This document shows positions 17,708-27,463 of a stretch of 47,982 nucleotides of DNA, piece after piece. The DNA is taken from contig JAQWMI010000038.1 in NCBI GenBank assembly GCA_029246865.1, positions 1 through 47,982 of the forward strand. Direction: 5' to 3'. The notes under the pieces are model-generated. The model worked only from the letters and a program-made list of their open reading frames with translations, was not told the DNA's origin and made no database searches. The position numbers and the translations under genes are program-made. Source of the DNA: Alphaproteobacteria bacterium. GTDB taxonomy: Bacteria > Pseudomonadota > Alphaproteobacteria > HIMB59. Position 1 is the stretch's first letter. Each line of letters opens with the position of its first letter.

Positions 17708-18444
17708 AAATTTTGATAATAGTATTCACCGATAATTTTTTTTGTAAATTTATAACCTGTATCTATTAAATACTGATTTAATTCTTGATAGTTATCTTCC
17801 CAAATTTCAATTTGTAAAAAACATCTATTATCTTTTAAAAGTTTTTCCATTCCTTTGAAGGCCTCTAATTCATGGCCTTCCACATCGCATTTAATGCAAA
17901 TATTTTGATTATGAAATTGTATTATTTCATCACATTTTTTAACAGATATTTTAATATTACCCTCACCACTAATATTAAACCCAGCAGCTTGTTTTAAATT
18001 TCCTTTTTTCCTTAAAAGTCCGAAGATATTTTTAGATACCGATGAAAGTCCATAATTATAAATATCAATTTTATTTTCTAAATTGTTTTGATAGATATTT
18101 TTTTGTAATTTATTAAATGTTTCGATTAATGGCTCAAAAGAAATAATCTTTTTAATGCTTGGAACATTTTTTGCGATTCTTAAGGAATAAATACCAATAT
18201 TCGCTCCAACATCTATAAAAGTATCTATTTTGTAATCATGAATTTTATCTATTAAATAAGATAATCTATCTTCTTCATATCTTTTTTCAAAATAAATTTT
18301 TCTTTCTAAGCTCTCTCTAATATCTAAGTCGATTTTTAAATTATGAAATTCAAAATTATTAATAACTGGATTAAATAATAATTTATACCTTCTGATGACG
18401 CTTGGAATAAGTCTTTTAAGAAATGGTATATTATAAATATGCAT
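17704..18444 (-). CDS. FkbM-family SAM-dependent methyltransferase
   Basis: The 246-residue protein has FIDVGANIGIYSLRIAK (76-92) as the SAM-binding motif I, SFEPLIETFNKLQKNI as the acidic loop after the second strand, and KCDVEGHELEAFKGM, the FkbM-family hallmark. Such enzymes O-methylate sugars in glycans, and the position next to two glycosyltransferases fits that. The N-terminal 60 residues are basic and lack a recognised domain. The start is an ATG five bases from the tRNA-Ser 3' end, so it may be co-transcribed with the tRNA. Confidence 0.85.
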   Translation of the reverse strand: MHIYNIPFLKRLIPSVIRRYKLLFNPVINNFEFHNLKIDLDIRESLERKIYFEKRYEEDRLSYLIDKIHDYKIDTFIDVGANIGIYSLRIAKNVPSIKKIISFEPLIETFNKLQKNIYQNNLENKIDIYNYGLSSVSKNIFGLLRKKGNLKQAAGFNISGEGNIKISVKKCDEIIQFHNQNICIKCDVEGHELEAFKGMEKLLKDNRCFLQIEIWEDNYQELNQYLIDTGYKFTKKIIGEYYYQNF

Positions 18445-18448
18445 TTTA

Positions 18449-18538
18449 TGGCGGAGAGAGTGGGATTCGAACCCACGGTAGGGTTGCCCCTACACTAACT
18501 TTCCAAGCTAGCGCAATCGACCACTCTGCCATCTCTCC
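18449..18538 (-). tRNA. tRNA-Ser (anticodon GGA), CCA encoded
   Basis: Read on the reverse strand, the 90-nt sequence starts GGAGAGATGGC and ends with the matching TCTCTCC, discriminator G and an encoded CCA. The anticodon stem GCTAGC/GTTAGT encloses the loop TTGGAAA, giving anticodon GGA (serine, UCC/UCU). A long variable arm (GTGTAGGGGCAACCCTAC) is typical of tRNA-Ser. GTTCGAATC in the T arm is intact. Confidence 0.96.
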
Positions 18539-18561
18539 GAGTATTCAATATCAATACTTCT

Positions 18562-18591
18562 AACATAATGAAAAATATTTGAAAGGTTCAA
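18562..18591 (-). promoter_or_regulatory. Probable promoter of tRNA-Ser(GGA)
   Basis: On the reverse strand TTGAAC (18591-18586) and TATGTT (18567-18562) are separated by 18 bases, each matching four of six consensus positions. The -10 lies 23 bases before the mature tRNA 5' end, a plausible distance. Confidence 0.38.
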
Positions 18592-18646
18592 TAGTAATTT
18601 TTGATATAAAAGTACATATTACAATTAAATATAGGAGATATCTATT

Positions 18647-18928
18647 ATGAAAGATTTAACTAAAAAGCAGCAAGAAGAAGTATTTGAGTTGGAAGATAAT
18701 ATAATTGATTGTGTTTGTGATTTTGATTTGGAATATTTTGCAAAGAATTTTAGTAAGAATAAAAAAGTTGCCACTTCACTGCGCAAAATGTTAAATGAAC
18801 TCACTGGTTATCAAACAAAGCTATTAAGCTATTATTCAGTTTTGGATGAAATTGAGCTAAAAAATAAAATTATAAGTTTTACAAAAAAGAAAAACATAAA
18901 GAAAAAGACTGTAAAGAAAAAAGTTTAA
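18647..18928 (+). CDS. Small lysine-rich protein of unknown function
   Basis: I do not recognise the 93-residue product. It has an acidic, helical N-terminal part (FELEDNIIDCVCDFDLEYFAKNF contains two Cys), a middle helix, and a strongly basic tail rich in Lys (from about residue 78, KKKNIKKKTVKKKV). A good ribosome-binding site, AGGAG, lies eight bases before the ATG, which supports translation. The basic tail could bind nucleic acid, but no fold is evident. It stands alone between tRNA-Ser and lepA and converges on lepA with 17 bp between stops. Confidence 0.7.
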   Translation: MKDLTKKQQEEVFELEDNIIDCVCDFDLEYFAKNFSKNKKVATSLRKMLNELTGYQTKLLSYYSVLDEIELKNKIISFTKKKNIKKKTVKKKV

Positions 18929-18945
18929 TTTTTTATAAACAGGTT

Positions 18946-20742
18946 TTATTCTTCGCCTATTTTTAAGGCTTCGAAGAAAGCATCTTGAGGTATATCTACA
19001 CTACCGAATTGTTTCATTCTTTTCTTACCTTTTTTCTGTTTTTCTAATAATTTTTTCTTTCTGGTAACGTCACCACCATAGAGTTTTGCAGTTACATCTT
19101 TTCTAAAGGCTTTAATACTTTCTCTAGCTATTATTTTTCCATAAATAGCAGCTTGAACTGCTATTTGAAAGTTTTGTCTAGGAATTAGATCTTTTAATTT
19201 AATGCAAATTCTTCTTCCAATATATTCAGCTCTTGTACGATGAACAATGTTAGAAAATGCATCAACTAATTCTCCATTTACCAATATACTTAATCTAACA
19301 AGATCTCCCGGCTTATATCCTTCAACATAATAATCAAAACTAGCGTAGCCTTTAGAGTATGACTTTAATTTATCGTAAAAATCTATAACAATCTCGTTAA
19401 GGGGCAATTCCATCTCTAGAATGACTTTATTATTTTGTATATTTAGATTTGTTTGTTTGCCTCTTTTATCAATACACAAGGTTATTACAGTGCCTAAATA
19501 TTCTTGAGGAACAATAATTGTTGACTTTATCCAGGGCTCTAAAATCTCTTTAATTTGAGAGGGATCTGGTAATTCAGTTGGATTACTAATTACAATTTCT
19601 TCATCACGATTATTAATAATTTTATAAACAACGCCTGGTGCTGTTGTAATTAAATCTAAATTAAATTCTCTTCTTAGACGTTCAGTTGATACTTCTAAGT
19701 GCAATAATCCTAGAAAACCACATCTGTATCCATAGCCTAATGCTGCACTTGACTCTTTTTCATAAACAAAGCTTGAGTCGTTTAATGCTAGTTTACCTAG
19801 GCTTTCTTTTAGGTGTTCGTAATCTGAAGTGTCAACTGGATAAATTCCACAAAATACGACAGGCAGAGATGGTTTAAATCCTGGCAGTGCTTGGACATTT
19901 TTATTATTTACATCAACAATCGTATCTCCAACCTTACAATCAGAAACTGCTTTAATACTTGCATTAAAAAAACCAATTTCGCCTGGTGTTAATTCATTAC
20001 AGTAATTAATTTCAGGTGTAAAATATCCAAGTCTTTCAATTAAATAAATTTGATTATTAAACATGAATTTTACTTTCATGCCTTTCTTAAGGATGCCCCC
20101 TTTAATTCTGACTAAAACAGTTACACCTAAATAATTATCATACCAGCTATCAACTAAAAGTGCTTTAAGCTCTTCCCCTTCAGATATAGGAGGTGGTAAT
20201 TTAGAAATAAGTTGATTAACAAGCTCAGGAATACCCTCTCCAGTTTTTGCAGAGACAGGGAGAGCTTCTGATGCATCAATACCAATAGTTTGTTCAATAT
20301 CTTCTTTAACCCTCTCCGGATCAGATGAAGGAAGATCTATTTTATTTAAAACTGGAAGTATGTCATGGTTAACATCAATTGCTTGGTAAGCATTAGCTAA
20401 TGTTTGAGCTTCAACTCCTTGTGTACTATCAACAACTAAAATTGAACCTTCACAGGCAGATAATGATCGAGATACTTCATAAGAAAAATCCACATGACCT
20501 GGAGTATCCATTAAATTAAGCTGAAATTCTTCTTTGTCAGCACTGATATATTTAAGTCTTACAGTTTGTGCTTTGATTGTAATGCCTCTTTCTCTTTCAA
20601 TATCCATAGAGTCGAGGACTTGGTCTTTTTTAGTACGATCGTCCATACCGCCACAATATTCAATTATTCTGTCAGCCAGAGTAGACTTACCATGATCAAT
20701 ATGGGCTACAATGGAAAAATTCCTAATTTTAGAAATTTCCAT
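18946..20742 (-). CDS. lepA: Elongation factor 4 (LepA, back-translocase GTPase)
   Basis: The 598-residue GTPase has [11 protein letters not shown] (11-21) as G1, [12 protein letters not shown] as G3 and VLNKIDLP as G4, and a LepA-specific C-terminal domain ending [19 protein letters not shown]. Length is normal for the family. EF4 binds ribosomes and influences translation under stress and initiation or assembly of 30S subunits. Its ATG overlaps the pheT stop by one base (TAATG on the reverse strand), so it is the last gene of the infC-pheT transcription unit. This linkage differs from E. coli, where lepA sits with lepB. Confidence 0.97.
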   Translation of the reverse strand: MEISKIRNFSIVAHIDHGKSTLADRIIEYCGGMDDRTKKDQVLDSMDIERERGITIKAQTVRLKYISADKEEFQLNLMDTPGHVDFSYEVSRSLSACEGSILVVDSTQGVEAQTLANAYQAIDVNHDILPVLNKIDLPSSDPERVKEDIEQTIGIDASEALPVSAKTGEGIPELVNQLISKLPPPISEGEELKALLVDSWYDNYLGVTVLVRIKGGILKKGMKVKFMFNNQIYLIERLGYFTPEINYCNELTPGEIGFFNASIKAVSDCKVGDTIVDVNNKNVQALPGFKPSLPVVFCGIYPVDTSDYEHLKESLGKLALNDSSFVYEKESSAALGYGYRCGFLGLLHLEVSTERLRREFNLDLITTAPGVVYKIINNRDEEIVISNPTELPDPSQIKEILEPWIKSTIIVPQEYLGTVITLCIDKRGKQTNLNIQNNKVILEMELPLNEIVIDFYDKLKSYSKGYASFDYYVEGYKPGDLVRLSILVNGELVDAFSNIVHRTRAEYIGRRICIKLKDLIPRQNFQIAVQAAIYGKIIARESIKAFRKDVTAKLYGGDVTRKKKLLEKQKKGKKRMKQFGSVDIPQDAFFEALKIGEE

Positions 20743-23138
20743 TAATTTCTTAACTGCGCATCAAACTTATTAGTAATTGTCTCTATGACTTTTGAAAAAA
20801 TATCTTCCAATTCTTTATCCTCTAAAGTTTTGTCTTGAGACTGAATTTTAATTCTAAAAGTAATACTTTTATTTTCTAAGCCAATCTCATGGGAATAAAA
20901 TTGATCAAAAAAGTCAACATTATGAATTAATTTTTTATCTATACCCATTATAGATTTATATACTTCAAATAGGTTTTGATCCTTATTAAAGATAAAAGAA
21001 AAATCTTTTTCACTAAAAGGAAAAGGCGATTCGAAAAAACTAATTTTTTTATTATGATAAATTGTATCTAAAGGGAGATTATCTATATATATCTCAGCTG
21101 CATATACCTCTGGTGCTTTTGTATAATTCTGAATAATAATTGGATGAATTGCACCATATCTAGCTATTAATTTTTTTCCCTGCCATAGTTCTGCAGATTT
21201 TCCAGGATGAAACATTTCATTTATAGATCTTTTTATCGCAAATTGTTGAATATCAAAATTTAATTCTTTTAAAAGCTTTGATATTTGGATTGTCAAAGCA
21301 TTAAAATCAAACAATTTATTTTCAAATACAGTATTCACACTCTTCATTGTAAATGCCATCATTGATAGAATGTTATGCTGTACATTTGTGTTTTCATATA
21401 TAGGCCCAATTTCAAAAATACTTTGTTGTTCAAATCCTTTTTTTTTATTCTCATCTAAGACTTTAAGGTGATTACCAAACATAGAATTACGCATGTAGTT
21501 GAATTCTTCACTTATAGCATTTGATAATTTTAATGTTTCTGAACCTTTGAGAGATGTATGAGAGTCAGAAGAATGAAAAGAAAAGGTAATAATTTCTTGA
21601 TAATTTTCACTAGCAAGTATTTTTTTAAGTCTTTCATATATTTTATGTTTTTTATTAGCTGGAGAGTTTTCAATTTTAATCTTGTCTTCATTTGTACTAA
21701 TAGTTTTTTCTTCTTTAATATGTTCGTATCCATGAAGGCGAATAATTTCTTCAATAATATCAATTGAGTACTCTATGTCATTTCTCCATGATGGTACTTC
21801 AATAGTACAATTAGTTTCATTTTGTTGTGTGATTTTAAAACCTAAATTTTTTAAGTATTGAATTTGTGCTTTCGGCTCAAGATCAAATCCAATCACTTTA
21901 AGAAAGTTTCTAAATTCATAGTTAATAATAATTGGCTTTAAATTTAAATCACCTGCATGAACAATTTTACTAGCTTCTCCTCCGCAATATTGAATAATTA
22001 ATGAGGAGGCGTAATCCATACCTTTTTCAACGAATACCTTATCTATTCCTCTTTCAAAACGTTGTCTTGCGTCAGAAAATATTCCTAGAGACCTTGCTGA
22101 TTTCGCAATACCAGAAGGTTTAAAAGATGCAACTTCAAGAAAAACATTTTTTGTCTTTTCACTACATCCGCTCTCTAATCCTCCAATAACACCGGCAATA
22201 CCATGAATATTATTAGAGTCAGAAATTATGGTATTAATTTTTGAAAGTTTGTATTCTTTGTTATCTAAAGTTTTAACACTATCGCCGTCTTGACTTAAAT
22301 GCATTGTTAGATCTCCATTAATCTTATCAGCATCAAATACGTGCAAAGGTCTGCCCTGATCGATAGTAATATAATTTGTAATATCTGCTAAAGCATTGAT
22401 GGGTCTTAGACCAATACTTAAAAGTTTTTTCACAAGCCATTCTGGACTTTTTAGATTAGAAACATTTCGGAAATATCTACCTAAAACAAATTCACAACTA
22501 TTATTGTCGCTTTTAATAAACCACTTAATAGGACTTTCAAAATTTGAATTTTCTATTTTTTCTATTTTAAAATCTTTTAAGACTCCGGAGCCTTTTGATG
22601 CCAGATCGCGAGCTATACCTCTCACGCTTAAGCAGTCGCCTCTATTTGGAGTTATAGCGATTTCAAAAAGCGGATCATTTAATCCTAGAGCTGTAACAGC
22701 ATCTGTTCCATTGGCTATTTTATTATCTAACTCAATAATACCCTCATGCTCATCGCTTAAACCTAATTCTCTCTCTGAAAGCATCATGCCTTCTGATAGT
22801 TCTCCTCTAATTTTTCCTTTTTTTAGAGTTAAATCAATACCTGGTATATAAAGACCTTCTTTAGCAAATATACCTTTTAGATTTTTTTTTACATTATGTG
22901 CACCACAAACGACTTGATATTTTTTTGAACCATCGTCAACTGTACAAAGGTTGAGACGATCAGCATTGGGATGTTTTTTAAATTCTATAATAGATGCAAC
23001 TACAAAATTTCCATGAGATTTGGAATAATCTGTAAGATTTTCTAATTCAAGACCGATATTAGTTAGAGCTTCGCCAATAGCATTGGCATCTAAATCTGTA
23101 TCAAGATGATCTTTAAGCCAACTATATGTAAATTTCAT
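20742..23138 (-). CDS. pheT: Phenylalanyl-tRNA synthetase beta subunit
   Basis: The 798-residue protein carries an N-terminal tRNA-binding EMAP-like domain (about 38-150; [16 protein letters not shown]), B3/B4 editing domain ([30 protein letters not shown] with RFERGID) and a C-terminal FDX-ACB anticodon-binding domain ([12 protein letters not shown]). Together with PheS it charges tRNA-Phe as an alpha2-beta2 enzyme. The gene follows pheS by three bases and overlaps lepA by one base. Length is typical. Confidence 0.97.
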   Translation of the reverse strand: MKFTYSWLKDHLDTDLDANAIGEALTNIGLELENLTDYSKSHGNFVVASIIEFKKHPNADRLNLCTVDDGSKKYQVVCGAHNVKKNLKGIFAKEGLYIPGIDLTLKKGKIRGELSEGMMLSERELGLSDEHEGIIELDNKIANGTDAVTALGLNDPLFEIAITPNRGDCLSVRGIARDLASKGSGVLKDFKIEKIENSNFESPIKWFIKSDNNSCEFVLGRYFRNVSNLKSPEWLVKKLLSIGLRPINALADITNYITIDQGRPLHVFDADKINGDLTMHLSQDGDSVKTLDNKEYKLSKINTIISDSNNIHGIAGVIGGLESGCSEKTKNVFLEVASFKPSGIAKSARSLGIFSDARQRFERGIDKVFVEKGMDYASSLIIQYCGGEASKIVHAGDLNLKPIIINYEFRNFLKVIGFDLEPKAQIQYLKNLGFKITQQNETNCTIEVPSWRNDIEYSIDIIEEIIRLHGYEHIKEEKTISTNEDKIKIENSPANKKHKIYERLKKILASENYQEIITFSFHSSDSHTSLKGSETLKLSNAISEEFNYMRNSMFGNHLKVLDENKKKGFEQQSIFEIGPIYENTNVQHNILSMMAFTMKSVNTVFENKLFDFNALTIQISKLLKELNFDIQQFAIKRSINEMFHPGKSAELWQGKKLIARYGAIHPIIIQNYTKAPEVYAAEIYIDNLPLDTIYHNKKISFFESPFPFSEKDFSFIFNKDQNLFEVYKSIMGIDKKLIHNVDFFDQFYSHEIGLENKSITFRIKIQSQDKTLEDKELEDIFSKVIETITNKFDAQLRN

Positions 23139-23141
23139 AAT

Positions 23142-24191
23142 TTAAATCCTACCCAAACTAAAACCATTTGCTTTTAGCCAATTATTATTCCCGTTAAAAA
23201 AAGATCGGATATCTGTAAGGCCGTGTTTTAGCATAGTGATTCTATCCAAGCCTAATCCAAAAGCGTAACCTTGAAATTTAGAACTATCCATTTTGCAATT
23301 TTCAATCACTTTAGGATTAACCATTCCGCATCCCAAAATTTCAAGCCACTTATCGCCCTCACCTAACTTAATTTTATTATCGACAATAGAATACGCTATA
23401 TCCATTTCAGCCGATGGCTCAGTAAAAGGAAAATAACTCGGGCGAAATCTAACTTTTAAATCATTAATATGAAAAAAATCTTTACAAAAGTTTATTAGAT
23501 TACCCTTTAAGTGTCCCATATTTGCATCTTCATTGATAAGCAGGCCCTCTACTTGATGAAACATAGGAGAATGTGTTGAGTCTGAATCACATCGATACGT
23601 TCTGCCTGGCGCAATAATTTTTATAGGAGGCTTAGTATTCATCATAGTTCGAATTTGAACTGGGCTAGTATGAGTTCTTAAAACAAAAGGTTTATCTAAT
23701 TCATCTTTTTCATTCAAATAAAATGTGTCTTGCATTTCTCTTGCAGGATGATCTTCAGGTATATTTAAAGCAGTAAAATTATTAAAGTCTGTTTCTATAT
23801 CTGGACCCTCAGCAACAGAAAATCCCATATTTCCAAAAATATCTATGACTTCTTTATAAGTTTTAGATATTGGATGTAATTTGCCTAACTGACTTATAGG
23901 GGGAGGGAAAGTAATATCTATTGATTCTTTAGATAGTTTTTCATTTATATTTTTTTTATTAATTTCTAAAGAATGAGTATTGATTTTTTTTAATAACTCC
24001 TCTTTAGCTAAATTTACTGACGCACCAAATTTTTTTTTGTCTTCTACACTTAGGTCTTTTAATGATTTTAATAAATCAGTGATAAGACCTTTTTTTCCTA
24101 AGTATTTTACTCTTAGACTCTGTATAGAATCATCGTTGTTAGATTTCTCTAATTCAGAAAGTGCTTCTTTAAGGACTTTTGAAACGTCCAT
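23142..24191 (-). CDS. pheS: Phenylalanyl-tRNA synthetase alpha subunit
   Basis: The 349-residue protein has a coiled-coil N-terminal arm (about 1-90) and the class II catalytic core: GRTYRCDSDSTHSPMFHQVE (motif 2 region), FRPSYFPFTEPSAEMDI, and GLGLDRITMLKHGLTDIR (motif 3). It forms the catalytic half of phenylalanyl-tRNA synthetase. It lies nine bases after rplT and three bases before pheT, the order known from many proteobacteria. No attenuator or Phe-rich leader peptide is visible in the nine-base gap, so regulation probably follows the ribosomal genes upstream. Confidence 0.97.
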   Translation of the reverse strand: MDVSKVLKEALSELEKSNNDDSIQSLRVKYLGKKGLITDLLKSLKDLSVEDKKKFGASVNLAKEELLKKINTHSLEINKKNINEKLSKESIDITFPPPISQLGKLHPISKTYKEVIDIFGNMGFSVAEGPDIETDFNNFTALNIPEDHPAREMQDTFYLNEKDELDKPFVLRTHTSPVQIRTMMNTKPPIKIIAPGRTYRCDSDSTHSPMFHQVEGLLINEDANMGHLKGNLINFCKDFFHINDLKVRFRPSYFPFTEPSAEMDIAYSIVDNKIKLGEGDKWLEILGCGMVNPKVIENCKMDSSKFQGYAFGLGLDRITMLKHGLTDIRSFFNGNNNWLKANGFSLGRI

Positions 24192-24200
24192 CAGGATTTT

Positions 24201-24560
24201 TTAAACCGTTAAACTTGACTTTGCTTTTTCAACAATAACTTTAAAAGCAACCGGTTCATGAAACGCTATTTCAGATAATATTTTTCTATTAATTTCTATA
24301 TTAGCTTTTTTTAAACCATTAATGAAAGTTGAATATGTTAAACCATGTTCGCGAACTCCAGCGTTTATTCTCTGAATCCAGAGTCCTCTAAAATCTCTTT
24401 TCTTAACTCTTCTATCTCTATAAGCATACTGAAGTGCTTTATCCATACTCTGAGTTGCAACTCTGAATACATTTTTTCTTCTTCCTCTATGGCCTTTGGT
24501 AAATTCAAAAACTTTTTTATGTCTTGCTCTGGCTGTGACACCTCTTTTAACTCTTGGCAT
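24201..24560 (-). CDS. rplT: 50S ribosomal protein L20
   Basis: The 119-residue basic protein has the standard L20 sequence course: [46 protein letters not shown] and [13 protein letters not shown]. It binds 23S rRNA early in 50S assembly. AGGAG precedes the ATG at a good distance. In other bacteria L20 represses its own operon; the short gap from rpmI (13 bp) leaves any operator upstream of rpmI. Confidence 0.98.
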   Translation of the reverse strand: MPRVKRGVTARARHKKVFEFTKGHRGRRKNVFRVATQSMDKALQYAYRDRRVKKRDFRGLWIQRINAGVREHGLTYSTFINGLKKANIEINRKILSEIAFHEPVAFKVIVEKAKSSLTV

Positions 24561-24573
24561 ATTGTGCTCCTAT

Positions 24574-24774
24574 TTATTTCCCATACGGCATCATTGCTTT
24601 AACTATTCCTGATGCTGCTTCTGATAAAACTCTTGTTCCTTTAGAGCTTCTTATGAAAGAATTTGTTCTTTTAGACATGCCGTGTCTTTTTCCAACATGT
24701 GCAACTAGTACTTTTCCACTAGATGATATTTTAAAGCGCTTTTTTACGCTGCTTTTAGTTTTTAGTTTGGGCAT
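24574..24774 (-). CDS. rpmI: 50S ribosomal protein L35
   Basis: The 66-residue protein reads [17 protein letters not shown] and later [15 protein letters not shown], the L35 pattern. ATAAGGAG stands before the start on the reverse strand as a good ribosome-binding site. It lies between infC and rplT, in the conserved infC-rpmI-rplT order. An 87-bp leader separates it from infC. Confidence 0.97.
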   Translation of the reverse strand: MPKLKTKSSVKKRFKISSSGKVLVAHVGKRHGMSKRTNSFIRSSKGTRVLSEAASGIVKAMMPYGK

Positions 24775-24861
24775 TTTTACTCCTTATAAGTTAGGTTATT
24801 TAATATCTTGAGGCATACCCTTTTTGCCCCTTCGATTAAAAAGTAAGGTTTTGTATCATAT

Positions 24862-25401
24862 TTACTTTGGAGCAACAACTAAAAAGGCTTGTCGGCCTTC
24901 AATTTTAGGTTCCATTTCAACTCTAATAACTTCAATTAAATCTTGTTTTAATCTAAGAAGCATGGCAATTCCTAAGTTTGAGTGCTCCATTTCTCTTCCT
25001 TTAAACCTAAGACTAAATTTTACTCTATTTCCTTCACTTATAAATTTTCTAGCATTTCTTAATTTCACATCGTAATCGTGATCTCCTGTGCCAGGCCTAA
25101 TCTTGACTTCTTTTGTTTCCATAACTTTTTGCTTTTTTTTAGCTTCATTTTTCTTTTTTTGCTCTTGATACTTAAACTTACCATAATCAATAATTTTACA
25201 CACTGGTGGGTCGTTGTTTGGAGCGATCTCAACTAAATCAACACCTCTACTTTGAGCTAGTTCAATAGCGTCTTTAGTTGTCATGACGCCCAATTGCTCG
25301 CCATCTTCTAATATTACCCTAACATTTTCATTAGATATGAATCGGTTAATCTTATGAAGGTCTCTTTTTCGTTGGAAATTTCTATTATAAGGCTTGTTCA
25401 A
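24862..25401 (-). CDS. infC: Translation initiation factor IF-3 (TTG start)
   Basis: The 179-residue product begins NKPYNRNFQRKRDLHKINRFI after the initiator, then ISNENVRVILEDGEQLGVM (N-terminal domain) and, after a Lys-rich linker, EVKIRPGTGDHDYDVKLRNARKF (C-terminal 30S-binding domain). IF-3 prevents 70S re-association and proofreads initiation codons. The start shown is TTG at 25401; no ATG lies in frame near this end, and the in-frame codons just upstream include ATC, ATA and ATT, so the true start could be one of these. No Shine-Dalgarno is visible. E. coli infC starts with AUU, which IF-3 itself discriminates against, giving autoregulation; the arrangement here may work the same way. 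Confidence 0.95.
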   Translation of the reverse strand: MNKPYNRNFQRKRDLHKINRFISNENVRVILEDGEQLGVMTTKDAIELAQSRGVDLVEIAPNNDPPVCKIIDYGKFKYQEQKKKNEAKKKQKVMETKEVKIRPGTGDHDYDVKLRNARKFISEGNRVKFSLRFKGREMEHSNLGIAMLLRLKQDLIEVIRVEMEPKIEGRQAFLVVAPK

Positions 25402-25489
25402 ATTAAAGATATTTATAAAAATTGTTGAAAGGGGAAGTAATTAACAAGAAAAGCTAATTCCATAGAGTTTTGTAAATTTCATTGATGGA

Positions 25490-25517
25490 TTATTAACAGT
25501 TATTAAGAGTTTGTAAA
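25490..25517 (-). promoter_or_regulatory. Candidate promoter of the infC-lepA operon
   Basis: On the reverse strand TTTACA (25517-25512) and TAATAA (25495-25490) are 16 bases apart, with a TG two bases before the -10 as in extended -10 promoters. It would give an untranslated leader of about 80 nt. The whole divergent gap is A+T-rich, so this is one of several possible readings. Confidence 0.3.
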
Positions 25518-25564
25518 TAGGATTTTTATGTCTTAAATCATATAAATAACGTTAAAATTAAGCT

Positions 25565-26554
25565 ATGAGCAAAAAAATCTGCATAATTAGAGACGATCGA
25601 CTGGGAGATCTAATATTAACCTTACCAGTAGTAGAAGCTTTAAAGCATGAAAATGATGTAGAAATAACTCTACTGTGCTCACATATTAATAAAAATTTAG
25701 CAAGAAACACTAAATTATTTGAAAGCATAATTGTGTTTAGAGAAGGTATTTTCAATCAGATAAAGTTAATAAGAAATTTACGAAAAGAAAAGTTTGATTA
25801 TATTATTAATTGTAGCCCATTTAAAAATAGATTTTATAAAATACTCTTATCAGGAAAATACAAAGCAACTGCGCTGCTTTTATCTAGATATAAAAGAAAC
25901 TCAAGTTTAAAAAAATTATTTTTTAAAGCATTACTAAATTTTTTTTATAACTATGTCCAAATAATAGACAGATACGAAAACCGTCTCCAAAATAATATTT
26001 CACATCAAACTGATATTGTTTTGAAACTCTTAAATAATATGGGACTTAAATTAAATACTGTCAAAAGTTATAATTTTTCTCCAAATCATTATGAAAATAA
26101 AAATATAATTATTATCCACTTATCTAATCAGTGGCTTTTAGGCTCGCGGATAAATCAATTAAAAGAATTGATAAAATTAATTAATCAAAAGGATCGATAT
26201 AAACTTATTTTAACTACTGAGAAAAAAATTCATTCTCAGTATGTAGAGATGGTAAAAGGAATTACACTTTTTAATAAAAATTATAAGATGGAGATAAATA
26301 AAACATATCTTTGTTTTGAACAATCTTTTGATGATTGGATAGAGACTTTAAATTTAGCTTCACATGTTATTACTCCTGAATGTGGATGTTCTCATGTAGC
26401 TACTATGTTAAGAAAAAAAACAATTATTATTTATGATGAAAGTAATCATCCTGATTTAATAAATAAAGAATATGAACCTTATAAAAATCATTATACAAAA
26501 TTAGTGTTTAAAAAAGATGATATAGTCGCAGATATAATGAAATTTTTAAGATAA
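25565..26554 (+). CDS. Glycosyltransferase family 9-like protein
   Basis: The 329-residue protein starts ICIIRDDRLGDLILTLPVVEAL, the GT9 N-terminal motif (Asp-rich acceptor loop). The C-terminal donor motif is altered: VITPECGCSHVATML stands where GT9 enzymes usually have a D-[ST]-G-P-xH sequence. The GT-B fold and a sugar transfer in LPS/glycan assembly are likely; the changed motif leaves donor specificity open. It is divergent from infC across a 163-bp gap and overlaps the next, convergent GT9 gene by nine bases. Confidence 0.78.
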   Translation: MSKKICIIRDDRLGDLILTLPVVEALKHENDVEITLLCSHINKNLARNTKLFESIIVFREGIFNQIKLIRNLRKEKFDYIINCSPFKNRFYKILLSGKYKATALLLSRYKRNSSLKKLFFKALLNFFYNYVQIIDRYENRLQNNISHQTDIVLKLLNNMGLKLNTVKSYNFSPNHYENKNIIIIHLSNQWLLGSRINQLKELIKLINQKDRYKLILTTEKKIHSQYVEMVKGITLFNKNYKMEINKTYLCFEQSFDDWIETLNLASHVITPECGCSHVATMLRKKTIIIYDESNHPDLINKEYEPYKNHYTKLVFKKDDIVADIMKFLR

Positions 26555-27463
26555 TTTAACTGAATTAATTTTTTCAATTACTTTTTTTGGATCTATTTCT
26601 GATATATTTTTTGATAAAATAGGTATGACCCTTTTACCAAATGGCTGACAAGCCTTGGATATAGAATTATCAATTGCAATCCAAAATAGAGGCCTATTAG
26701 AAAGGGCTGCTATATGAGTAGGGCCTGTGTCATTAGCAACAATAAATGATGCATTTTGGCAAAGTTCAAGAAAATTTTCAATCCTAGATTCATCAATTTT
26801 GATTTTAGCCAACGGACAACTCGCTTTGATTAAATTCATAGTTTTCATATCTTCATTTGAACCTGTTAAATAAATATCAAAACCATTTTCAATAAAATGA
26901 TTTGATAATTTTGCATATCTATCTTCTGGCCATTTTTTATAACTCCCTGTTTTGGAAGCGCCAGGTATAAGAATAATGTATTTCTTTTTGACTTTTTTGT
27001 TAAAATTTTTAATCATCCAACTTAAATCTGGATCTTCAAAATTTTTAAGGCCTAATAGAGTTAATTGATTATTTAAGCCTTGTATTACGTGTTCATCACC
27101 CTGCTTTGGGATAATATATCTATAATGTGAATGATTTCTTGAACTAGAAATTTTAACTTTAGTAAATTTCCTAATAAAGAAATGATATATTTGAGTTCTT
27201 GAGGAATTTTGTAAGTCTATGACCAAATCAATTTTTTGGAAAAAAACAATATTTAAAATAGTAAAAATAGAAAAGAATATAGATTTTCTATTATCTTTTT
27301 TAAAAGAATTAAAATATGGAATTAACTTAAAAAAATTAATATTTTTTTCTTCAGTCAGTAATAAAATGTTATCTTTGGCAAAATGTTTTCTAATTGATTT
27401 CATGGCTCCCGATGCCATTACAAAATCTCCTAAAGCCCCATGTTTAATTACTAAAATATTCAT
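26546..27463 (-). CDS. Glycosyltransferase family 9 (heptosyltransferase-like)
   Basis: The 305-residue protein carries ILVIKHGALGDFVMASGAMKSI at the N-terminus and IVANDTGPTHIAALSNRP in the donor site, the standard GT9 layout. PGASKTGSYKKWPEDRYAKL is the typical middle segment. It probably adds a heptose or related sugar to the LPS core. The start overlaps the stop of the upstream GT4 gene in an ATGA (27460-27463), so both come from one transcript. Confidence 0.88.
   Translation of the reverse strand: MNILVIKHGALGDFVMASGAMKSIRKHFAKDNILLLTEEKNINFFKLIPYFNSFKKDNRKSIFFSIFTILNIVFFQKIDLVIDLQNSSRTQIYHFFIRKFTKVKISSSRNHSHYRYIIPKQGDEHVIQGLNNQLTLLGLKNFEDPDLSWMIKNFNKKVKKKYIILIPGASKTGSYKKWPEDRYAKLSNHFIENGFDIYLTGSNEDMKTMNLIKASCPLAKIKIDESRIENFLELCQNASFIVANDTGPTHIAALSNRPLFWIAIDNSISKACQPFGKRVIPILSKNISEIDPKKVIEKINSVKLS

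Noticed and set aside
18449-18538. tRNA-Ser as an integration site with flanking attachment repeat
   Set aside because: I found no copy of the tRNA 3' end at the far side of the glycan genes and no integrase in the window.
18540-18558. Short inverted repeat AGTATT...AATACT upstream of tRNA-Ser
   Set aside because: Six A+T-rich pairs in such a genome are expected by chance and no T-run follows.
22396-22851. 151-codon open frame antisense to pheT
   Set aside because: pheT is unambiguous on the other strand; the antisense product has no recognisable motifs and is Ser/Leu/Phe-rich as expected for a shadow frame.
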